6,462 bases of DNA, from the NCBI GenBank assembly GCA_903868375.1, contig CAIPVD010000308.1:1-6462 (forward strand), in the 5' to 3' direction. The notes below the pieces were generated by a model, which was not told where the DNA came from, did not search any database, and saw only the letters and a list, made by a program, of their open reading frames with translations. Shown here piece by piece: positions 1 through 5,770 of this stretch. Numbering within the stretch: the first letter of the stretch is position 1; each line of letters opens with the position of its first letter. A program made the position numbers and the translations under genes. The stretch is from an uncultured delta proteobacterium (lineage in GTDB: Bacteria > UBA10199 > GCA-002796325 > 1-14-0-20-49-13).

Positions 1-19
1 CTATTTTTAAAAATATTTA

Positions 20-46
20 GCAACTTATTTTGAGATACGCCGATAA
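20..46 (+). promoter_or_regulatory. Sigma-28 (FliA/RpoF)-like promoter of gene A
   Basis: GCAACTTA at 20-27, an 11 bp spacer, then GCCGATAA at 39-46. The second half is identical to the sigma-28 -10 consensus GCCGATAA and the spacer equals the usual N11. The first half matches the classical TAAAGTTT at only 4 of 8 positions. Elements with the same architecture and spacing precede both other genes (5625-5651 on minus, 5714-5740 on plus), which is the main reason to believe it. Transcription would start around 52-54, giving a leader of about 22 nt that contains the ribosome binding site. The sigma factor itself is not in this window, so the assignment is by motif only. Confidence 0.68.
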
Positions 47-65
47 GCTATCAGACAACTAATTT

Positions 66-70
66 GGAGG
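66..70 (+). promoter_or_regulatory. Ribosome binding site of gene A (GGAGG)
   Basis: GGAGG at 66-70 lies 5 nt before ATG at 76. It decides the start. An in-frame TTG at 64-66 overlaps this Shine-Dalgarno sequence and is not a credible start. The reading frame is closed by TGA at 31-33, so the protein cannot extend far upstream. Confidence 0.85.
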
Positions 71-75
71 TACTT

Positions 76-3051
76 ATGAGTGGTTCAATAATTCAGGGAA
101 AACCGACGGGCACAGGCGACGCATATAGGTTTGACGACTGTATCAGCGGCAAAAATTCAAATACTAGTCATGCATTGTCGTGCGGAAAAGGCAGCTATTT
201 ACGAATTGAATGTAATCAAGATAATTGCCAGGTGTTCGACAACGATACCGATGAATCAAAACTTTTTGATTACAAGCAAAACGAAAGCACTTCATATTTT
301 GTGGGCGAAACACCGAAGAACTTCAGAATGGTAAGCCCTGCTTCGAAATTGGATGATATAAATAGCGGACTTTTGGCGTTCGTTGAATTCGAGAAACCGT
401 ATATCGCGAAGGACGGCACGCAGGTTAAGATCATCTCTGTTAGGGCTAACAGCGTCGGCGATTATAAAGAGTGGCGCGAACACTATGCCTCGAACATTTT
501 GGGAGAGAAATTTCATGCGATAGTTGAATCTCCAGCGGGCGGCTACCAAAAACCTCTCGTCGGCTCCTTTAAGGACGCTACGCAATTGCAGCAATTCAGA
601 AACTCGCCGCAAACTTTCATCCTCACCGCGGACGGTAAGGCCCCCGTACTATTCAACTCGTACGATGGAGATCTAAAAGATGCCATCGACACCATGGGCA
701 CCGGCTCGGCAAAGATAAAACTCGTGCGAATTATCAATACACCGGCAGGCGCTGAATCCGAAATGTTCACTTTCACCAATTGGCTAGAACTGCGGGACTT
801 TGCGACATCTTTCTCTGAAGAAGAAATGAAGAAGGCGCGGTCAACGCTTGTAGGCGAAAACGGCAGCAAGGGCGGATATCGTGGTTTCTTCGGGCTTAAT
901 GTTTCTTTAAGCCGCGGCCTTCCAACGAATGCGGAATATCATGAAGCAGTTGTTGCACAAAAGGTCGATAATGATTTTCAGACGGATGCCAACAAGCTCC
1001 TACTGCCATCCAGCGCACGCAATAATTTATATGGAAGCCAAGTGTTTGGCGGCATTGTCTATTATCCGGGACAAGACTACTTTGGGTTTGGACTAGAAGT
1101 AGCACTTGGAGGTGCAAAGAATCTTTTCATTGCGAACATCGATGCACGACTTGAACTTTCAGTATTAGCATCTCTTGGGAAGGATTTCCCATATCGTCTC
1201 CTGTTCCCCGTCGTTAAGATCGGTTACCAGGGATTTACCGGCAACAGCATAGACGCACAACTATATTCCAACCCTCATCATATATCCGCAAACACGGGGC
1301 ACTTTGAAGTTGGTCCCGAATTTCTAGCTACCCTGCCAGGCACCGACTGGCAAATGGGCTTGGGTGCAGCATTTGGATTAGTACTTCCATCCAATTATAA
1401 TGAATCTCGTTTAAATTTGAACGGTGCTGGAATGCCGATGTATGGCCTTATCAATCTTATAGCAAGCAAATGGACCGGCGGAACCGACGACAAATATACG
1501 GCTGAACTTGGGGATACAGGATTAATTCCTGGTAATGCACCAATTGCTGCGCCTGTTGATGTGCCGACGATACTTATGCCCTCTAGGCCTCGCTGGGCAA
1601 CAGTAACTCCGCCGAAAGGATTTAACATTAGCGAAACATTCAACTTCGCACAGGGAAAAGCAGACCTGAAACCTGGGAAGGATGGTGTTGGAAAGATCAA
1701 AACGCTGGCTCAAGACATTGGCACTAAACTTGTTGCCCTCTTTCCTAAAGATCAATATCCATCAGGCATACCGGATGGTTGGACCCTGATATTGCGCACC
1801 ATCGGCAATACTTCGCAGGAAGGCTCTGCAGAGAATAACTGGCTCCTAGGCGGTGGGCGCGGAAATACGATAGCCCAGCTGACTTTTGGAGAGATAGATT
1901 CTTTAAAGAAACATGGCGTCGAGCCGTTCGCGAGAATGAATGTTAACCAACCGAATTTTACTTCGGACACGAAGGGTGAAACCAAGCCTATAGAATTGGC
2001 AGGAAGACGGTTCAGCGGCAACGAAAATAAATCAAATGAGAACAGAAAAACAAATAAGTTCAAGTTGTGTGACGATGGCAGAGAAATACCCGATCTGCTC
2101 GTGACACCATCAAGCTGTTCTAACATTGTAGAAGCCGACATGCTTGCAAACCGCAGGGCAGACATTACTGGCGAACTTCTGCCACCCGGCGCGCCGATAC
2201 TTAAACCGATAGTTGAGGAAATATCGCCTGCACTGTTAGCAAAAGACTCGGAGCTTGCCAAAAAGGTCGAAGCAAAATTCAAGAAGCCCGATTTCGTAAA
2301 AAGCGTTTCGTATAGCGAATCTGACAACTCGTTCAATATAGTGCTTGGCGATGCGGCCTTTACAAATATGGCAAAGACGAAGACCGCGATCTATACTGCC
2401 TTCAAAAAAGCTGCTGCCACCTCTAAGAACAAAAAATTATCATATTCAGGTACGGTAAGATTCTGGGTATCGTCCGACAACCCGCCAGATGACTACCAGA
2501 ATAAGCTAACCGCTGGGCTATATAATTTCTCGCAATGGGCTGCAACGTTCGGAGGAAAGTTCCAGGTAGCAACGACCCCGCTTCCTGCCGATAAGAACAA
2601 CGCTGTAGCATTGCTTAACGCGCAGATATCGGCGGCTCATCGAGAATTAACGGCAACGATCCCAACGAGGGATATAAATATCCCAGGCTTCCCCGGTATT
2701 GTAAAAGCTATACCCGTTAAGGATCTGGCGAACCCAACTGTTGCCGAACAGCTTGCAATAGCAGGCACAGCAAAAGATTTATCTGTAGGCGACCAAAAGC
2801 TTACACTAGAGATTCTTTTCAAGGGAGATGTGAACGCTACGGCAGCAACTACCATTTCAAACATCGTCGGCTATAGTTACTTCAAGCTTGAGGGGTACAA
2901 CGCCGTTAAGGAAAAAGACGTTGGCGGCAATTACGTAGCGATAATATCGGATACAAACTCGTACAAATTGGATGATTATGATGCCGCAAAAGAAGGCGCC
3001 GTAAAGACGATCGTTGAAGGAATATTTAACGGATTATTGCCTAAGAAATAA
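76..3051 (+). CDS. Large OmpA-like envelope protein with central beta-barrel-like region, no signal peptide
   Basis: This encodes 991 residues from ATG 76, chosen for the GGAGG 5 nt upstream. Residues 1-265 are unrecognised and carry four Cys (22, 36, 46, 51). Residues about 266-466 alternate hydrophobic and polar residues with many Gly and aromatics (for example 268-276 and 456-466), reading like the strands of a small outer-membrane beta-barrel. Residues about 516-700 resemble an OmpA-C peptidoglycan-binding domain: FNFAQGKADL at 522-531, G-N-T-S-x-x-G at 577-583, N-x-x-L-x-x-x-R-x-x-x-I at 588-599 and NRRADI at 692-697. The usual peptidoglycan-contacting Asp of the T-D motif appears as Ser580, while Arg595 is kept. 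A Lys/Asn-rich insert with Cys665 and Cys681 enlarges the domain. Residues 700-991 are unrecognised. The likely role is tethering outer membrane or surface to the cell wall, but the N-terminus lacks any Sec signal, which is odd for a barrel. The six Cys fall in local groups, suggesting disulfides and export. The gene has its own promoter and terminator. The coding call is firm; the family assignment rests on degenerate motifs. Confidence 0.9.
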   Translation: MSGSIIQGKPTGTGDAYRFDDCISGKNSNTSHALSCGKGSYLRIECNQDNCQVFDNDTDESKLFDYKQNESTSYFVGETPKNFRMVSPASKLDDINSGLLAFVEFEKPYIAKDGTQVKIISVRANSVGDYKEWREHYASNILGEKFHAIVESPAGGYQKPLVGSFKDATQLQQFRNSPQTFILTADGKAPVLFNSYDGDLKDAIDTMGTGSAKIKLVRIINTPAGAESEMFTFTNWLELRDFATSFSEEEMKKARSTLVGENGSKGGYRGFFGLNVSLSRGLPTNAEYHEAVVAQKVDNDFQTDANKLLLPSSARNNLYGSQVFGGIVYYPGQDYFGFGLEVALGGAKNLFIANIDARLELSVLASLGKDFPYRLLFPVVKIGYQGFTGNSIDAQLYSNPHHISANTGHFEVGPEFLATLPGTDWQMGLGAAFGLVLPSNYNESRLNLNGAGMPMYGLINLIASKWTGGTDDKYTAELGDTGLIPGNAPIAAPVDVPTILMPSRPRWATVTPPKGFNISETFNFAQGKADLKPGKDGVGKIKTLAQDIGTKLVALFPKDQYPSGIPDGWTLILRTIGNTSQEGSAENNWLLGGGRGNTIAQLTFGEIDSLKKHGVEPFARMNVNQPNFTSDTKGETKPIELAGRRFSGNENKSNENRKTNKFKLCDDGREIPDLLVTPSSCSNIVEADMLANRRADITGELLPPGAPILKPIVEEISPALLAKDSELAKKVEAKFKKPDFVKSVSYSESDNSFNIVLGDAAFTNMAKTKTAIYTAFKKAAATSKNKKLSYSGTVRFWVSSDNPPDDYQNKLTAGLYNFSQWAATFGGKFQVATTPLPADKNNAVALLNAQISAAHRELTATIPTRDINIPGFPGIVKAIPVKDLANPTVAEQLAIAGTAKDLSVGDQKLTLEILFKGDVNATAATTISNIVGYSYFKLEGYNAVKEKDVGGNYVAIISDTNSYKLDDYDAAKEGAVKTIVEGIFNGLLPKK

Positions 3052-5616
3052 ACGGTAGCGGACCGAAAATAATAGAGCAAAAGATACCAGCAGGATATCC
3101 ATCTTGCTGGTATTTCTTTTTTCTAAACCTTGCACAAGCGAACAATCTGGGCCGCCGGAAGTTTCCATCGATCTGACCGCGCCTGTCGCTAATATCGGAG
3201 CTGACGTTGAAGCAGAAGCTGAAGCAGGCGCTGCAGCAGCACTTCCAGATGATGCGCCTCCGCTACTTGTGCCACCCACTCCGATCTTATCGCAAGCGTT
3301 CACGTCGCCCTGCCACACGTCGGGGATGCCATCGCCGTTCGTATCGTTCATTGCCTCGATCTTATCGGGACATCCATCACCATCGGAATCGTCGTCTCGC
3401 GCGTTTGGAACGCCGTCGCAATCGAGGTCTGTCGGATCTGTTGGAGGCGAACATTTTGGCCCGTTCTTAAGCAGCTTGATATCTACATCGGGAAGCCCGT
3501 CATGATTTACGTCTAACGTCGTCTCAACGTAATCATCTATGCCGTCGCCATCCGTATCTGCAGTTGTCGGATCTGTCTCGCCCGGGTCGAGCCAGCCGTT
3601 ATGGTTCTTATCTTCATCGCCATCTGCCAAACCGTCGCCATCGGAATCGACCCTGGAAGGTGAAAGCGTGCTAATTGATCTGAAATTCGTCCCGGCAAGC
3701 TGCAAACCTGCACACGCCGGTTTTTCCAGATTTGGGTTTACGATACCTGCCTCCAAACCATCGCCTAGGCCATCTTTATCGGTATCGCAATCGTTCGGCA
3801 GCGTGCCATATTGATTGATCTCCGCACCGTCACCTATTCCGTCGCCATCGGTATCGAATAGCAGTGGATCGGTTTCGTTCGCGTCGAGCTTTCCGTTCTT
3901 GTTCCTATCGCCTTCGATGCCATCCAATAATCCGTCGCCATCGGAATCTGGATTCACCGGGTCCGTTTCAAGATATGTTATTTTTCCGGTCTTCGGATCC
4001 GTTGTAAAATCGCGCTTGCCGTTAAAGTTCCAATCTTCCTCGCCATCTTTAAGGCCGTCGTTGTCGGTATCGGCGTTGGTAGGATCGGTCATCGTAGCAG
4101 GATCGGCGTCATAAAGATCGACCGACAAGACGCTGTGTTTCTTAAGTATCGCCAAACAGTAAGGCGAAAGATTCGAAGGCAGCCCAGAAGCCACCGCACC
4201 ATCGGCCTTCAAAAGTGTTTTCATCGAGGAAATGGCTTCGGTAGGCGCGGGAGCTTGCTTCGCTCCGCTCGCGATGACAAGCCCTAGTTCCATACCATCC
4301 GGCAAGCAATCGCCATCCGAATCGGGATTGGTCGGATCCAGCTTGGAAAGATCGGCAAACACGAAACCTTTCTTCATAAGTTCGGCGATGCGTCCGATAT
4401 GCAAACGCTCTTCGCCGTCGGTTAAACCATCGCCATCTGTATCGGGATTACGCGGATCCGTTTCGCCTGGATCTACAATGCCATTGTGATTTAAGTCTTC
4501 CTGCTCGTTGGTAAGCCCATCGCCGTCCCAATCATCGCTATTTGCCGTGTCAAGCGGCGCTGCAACAGCGGAGGTGTTATTGTTTTCATAGTCAACCGCC
4601 GTCGCTACGAACGAAGGGGCATCATATGTTTTCCCGTCGACAGTTATGGGTTTTACAACGGTAAAAACGAACTGTCGCGTCTTTAGATCTATCTTGTCGG
4701 TTTCGGCAATGAACGGGCCATCCTTTATGAAAAGCTCGATCTTCACCGACTTTAGGTTCATTGAAAGCCACGGTTCCTTTGCAGGCTCTAAGTTTCCCGT
4801 TATCGTCCATTCGGTATTAGAAGAAACGCTAACGAGGTTGACAGGTGCGGGCATAGGCTTGTCTGCAAATATTGCGGCATCGGCATTGCCATAGATCACG
4901 GTCTTGCTTATGAAAGCCGTTCGCAGTTTTACACAACCGTCGTCGGCGCAAGATTTAACATTAACGCCAGACCTTTTATTTGCAAATACCTTACTCTCAA
5001 CGATCTTCGTGTCATACCCTTCTATCTTAATTCCGTTATCTGAATTATCGTGAACGCTCGTCTTTGTTATTTTGTTCCCGTTACCTGTTATCTCCAGCCC
5101 ATCCGTAGGAGAAGATGTTATCTCGCTTGCATCTATCCAGTTCGAATTACCGCTCACTGCAACACTGCCTCCGCTAACGAACGCACCAATCAGCGCATTG
5201 TTCGAAGAATTTATCTTCACGCCACCGCCTGATTTGACCGTTACATTATCTATTATAACAGGGCCGGTTGCACCATCGATGCAAAGAGCTTCGTTCGAAC
5301 TTATGGTAAGCTTCGTTGCGGCATCTGAAATTATTAATAACGGATCGCCATTGTAACCTTTTAGGCACGGAAGAGCCGAATCGACATCTATTGGAGCGCC
5401 TAATTTAACAACGCTAAATTCTATGCTGTTTCCGCGGTAGGTTTCGTAACGTTTACGATATTCTGGAGAATTGGTTCGGCAATCACCCGAATTCATCGCG
5501 TCATTTAACTTGTTAATGAGATCGTTTTGTGATGAGACGACGCACTCGTCGGCGTGAGCGTAGGCAAAAGAGAAGAATATCGCGCAAAAGATCGTAATTA
5601 AGCTAATATGTTTCAT
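3034..5616 (-). CDS. Exported beta-helix / thrombospondin type 3 repeat surface protein with C-terminal sorting signal
   Basis: This encodes 860 residues, starting at the ATG whose complement is 5614-5616. Residues 1-22 form a clear Sec signal peptide: Lys2/His3, a hydrophobic core, and likely cleavage after AYA (20) or AHA (22). Residues about 105-253 are short Asn/Gly/Ser/Val-rich rungs (e.g. SNNALIG, GNGNKI, DNSDNGIKI) typical of a right-handed parallel beta-helix, often seen in carbohydrate-binding or adhesive surface proteins. Residues about 262-358 look like an Ig-like spacer ending in ATAVDYENNNTS. Residues 361-777 hold about 13 D-x-(D/N)-x-D-G motifs and four D-x-N-x-N-G variants, i.e. 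thrombospondin type 3 calcium-binding repeats. A Ser/Ala/Gly-rich linker (778-820) leads to GGPDCSL (821-827), a hydrophobic stretch (839-852) and a basic tail, a tripartite sorting signal. The expected location is the cell surface, stiffened by calcium. It has no good Shine-Dalgarno sequence; its predicted promoter lies directly upstream. It overlaps gene A by 18 bp at the 3' end. No enzymatic residues are identifiable, so a catalytic role is neither supported nor excluded. Confidence 0.92.
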   Translation of the reverse strand: MKHISLITIFCAIFFSFAYAHADECVVSSQNDLINKLNDAMNSGDCRTNSPEYRKRYETYRGNSIEFSVVKLGAPIDVDSALPCLKGYNGDPLLIISDAATKLTISSNEALCIDGATGPVIIDNVTVKSGGGVKINSSNNALIGAFVSGGSVAVSGNSNWIDASEITSSPTDGLEITGNGNKITKTSVHDNSDNGIKIEGYDTKIVESKVFANKRSGVNVKSCADDGCVKLRTAFISKTVIYGNADAAIFADKPMPAPVNLVSVSSNTEWTITGNLEPAKEPWLSMNLKSVKIELFIKDGPFIAETDKIDLKTRQFVFTVVKPITVDGKTYDAPSFVATAVDYENNNTSAVAAPLDTANSDDWDGDGLTNEQEDLNHNGIVDPGETDPRNPDTDGDGLTDGEERLHIGRIAELMKKGFVFADLSKLDPTNPDSDGDCLPDGMELGLVIASGAKQAPAPTEAISSMKTLLKADGAVASGLPSNLSPYCLAILKKHSVLSVDLYDADPATMTDPTNADTDNDGLKDGEEDWNFNGKRDFTTDPKTGKITYLETDPVNPDSDGDGLLDGIEGDRNKNGKLDANETDPLLFDTDGDGIGDGAEINQYGTLPNDCDTDKDGLGDGLEAGIVNPNLEKPACAGLQLAGTNFRSISTLSPSRVDSDGDGLADGDEDKNHNGWLDPGETDPTTADTDGDGIDDYVETTLDVNHDGLPDVDIKLLKNGPKCSPPTDPTDLDCDGVPNARDDDSDGDGCPDKIEAMNDTNGDGIPDVWQGDVNACDKIGVGGTSSGGASSGSAAAAPASASASTSAPILATGAVRSMETSGGPDCSLVQGLEKRNTSKMDILLVSFALLFSVRYRLFLRQ
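3037..3156 (-). other. Region encoding a Cys / transmembrane / basic C-terminal sorting signal
   Basis: Codons 821-860 of gene B. GGPDCSLVQ (821-829) with Cys825, a short charged stretch (EKR), a hydrophobic segment (MDILLVSFALLFSV, 839-852) and a basic end (R-Y-R...R) follow a low-complexity Ser/Ala linker. This order of short motif, transmembrane helix and positive tail is the hallmark of protein-sorting tails such as MYXO-CTERM and GlyGly-CTERM, which are cut by intramembrane proteases after export. The sequence does not exactly match any of these that I can name, so the specific family is left open. No candidate processing enzyme is in the window. Confidence 0.65.
3084..3120 (+). terminator. 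Rho-independent terminator of gene A, inside the antisense coding sequence
   Basis: Perfect 9 bp arms ATACCAGCA (3084-3092) and TGCTGGTAT (3105-3113) enclose a 12 nt loop and are followed by a T-rich tract at 3113-3123 (TTTCTTTTTT). It sits 32 nt after the stop codon of gene A. The whole hairpin lies inside gene B, where the opposite strand encodes residues 835-844 of that protein. In the minus direction the stem is followed by ATCTTTTG, a poorer T-tract, and there it would cut gene B's message before its stop codon. It is therefore best read as a plus-strand terminator. The gene A transcript would run roughly 85-90 nt into gene B. Confidence 0.8.
3286..4536 (-). repeat. Coding array of thrombospondin type 3 (calcium-binding) repeats
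   Basis: Residues 361-777 of gene B. About 17 Asp/Asn-rich loops are present: D-x-D-G-D-G type (e.g. DWDGDG at 362-367, several DTDGDG and DSDGDG) alternating with D-x-N-x-N-G-x-x-D-x-x-E-T-D-P units. The repeats are visible in the DNA as recurring ccgtcgccatcggaatc-like and ccatcgccatctgtatcgg-like words on the plus strand. They are imperfect and irregularly spaced, broken by longer non-repeat inserts (e.g. roughly residues 450-505 and 640-665). Each loop is expected to coordinate Ca2+. One copy has Cys in place of the final Gly (DSDGDC), and other Cys occur nearby, so disulfides are possible. The array could recombine internally. Confidence 0.85.
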
Positions 5617-5624
5617 CTATTATA

Positions 5625-5651
5625 TCTTCGGCAGCTTTCCAAAAAAGTTGC
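5625..5651 (-). promoter_or_regulatory. Sigma-28-like promoter of gene B, placed almost at the start codon
   Basis: Read on the minus strand: GCAACTTT (5651 down to 5644), an 11 bp spacer, then GCCGAAGA (5632 down to 5625). The second half matches GCCGATAA at 6 of 8 positions, the first half matches TAAAGTTT at 5 of 8. Ungapped alignment with the gene A promoter over 38 positions starting at TTAGCAACTT gives 26 identities by eye. Only 8 bp separate its end from the ATG at 5616, so transcription should start within about two nucleotides of the start codon. This is the least perfect of the three copies. Confidence 0.58.
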
Positions 5652-5713
5652 TAACTATTTTGCTATATAACATATTGATATTATGGGTCTTTTTATTATT
5701 GATTATTTTTCAC

Positions 5714-5740
5714 GCAACATTTTTTGGGTTTAACCGATAA
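5714..5740 (+). promoter_or_regulatory. Sigma-28-like promoter of gene C
   Basis: GCAACATT at 5714-5721, an 11 bp spacer, then ACCGATAA at 5733-5740, which matches the sigma-28 -10 consensus at 7 of 8 positions. The spacer length is identical to the other two copies. Transcription would begin near 5746-5748, leaving about 24 nt of leader that includes the GAGG at 5755-5758. Confidence 0.62.
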
Positions 5741-5754
5741 TAAGGATAGGGGAA

Positions 5755-5758
5755 GAGG
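5755..5758 (+). promoter_or_regulatory. Ribosome binding site of gene C (GAGG, long spacing)
   Basis: GAGG at 5755-5758, within a purine-rich stretch GGGGAAGAGG (5749-5758), is followed by 12 nt and then ATG 5771. The spacing is longer than the usual 5-9 nt, but no other start with a better site is present in this frame nearby. Confidence 0.55.
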
Positions 5759-5770
5759 TATTAAAGCTCC

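Larger units (their letters stand above)
5617..5770. promoter_or_regulatory. AT-rich divergent intergenic region between genes B and C
   Basis: 154 bp without a gene. It carries two back-to-back sigma-28-like promoters (minus 5625-5651, plus 5714-5740), whose first halves are 62 bp apart. The AT-rich core between them (5652-5713) has runs of T and A but no convincing sigma-70 pair. A TTGATA at 5675-5680 has no -10 at a proper distance. A TATAAT lies on the minus strand at 5619-5624, but it is only 2 bp from the gene B start codon, too close to serve as its -10. I see no operator-like palindrome of useful length, no terminator and no small RNA. Confidence 0.75.

Noticed and set aside
42..52. 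GATA-AGC-TATC inverted repeat near the gene A promoter
   Set aside because: Arms of 4 bp are too short to call an operator or hairpin, and half of it is the -10 element itself.
64..75. TTG start at 64 extending gene A by four residues
   Set aside because: The TTG overlaps the GGAGG ribosome site that is ideally placed for ATG 76; it has no ribosome site of its own.
1752..2336. A 194-residue minus-strand open frame within gene A
   Set aside because: It lies wholly opposite gene A, has no promoter or ribosome site that I can see, and its Ser/Leu/Phe-rich composition fits an antisense frame.
2569..2594. GCAAC (2569-2573) followed by an exact GCCGATAA (2587-2594) inside gene A
   Set aside because: The spacing is one base shorter than in the three upstream elements (N10 instead of N11), and both halves encode ordinary residues in mid-gene. 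It could be a weak internal promoter but is more likely chance.
3104..4489. Several plus-strand open frames rich in Ser/Pro opposite gene B
   Set aside because: They mirror the repetitive Asp/Gly codons of the calcium repeats on the minus strand. Their monotonous SPS-type composition and lack of ribosome sites mark them as antisense shadows.
3286..4536. Repeated DNA words suggesting a CRISPR or intergenic repeat array
   Set aside because: The words are imperfect, irregularly spaced and in frame throughout. They are codons of the TSP3 loops, without conserved repeats or unique spacers.
5619..5624. TATAAT on the minus strand next to the gene B start
   Set aside because: A -10 element two bases before the ATG would start transcription inside the coding region and lose the start codon. 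The TA-rich bases are explained as the region between the sigma-28-like element and the start.
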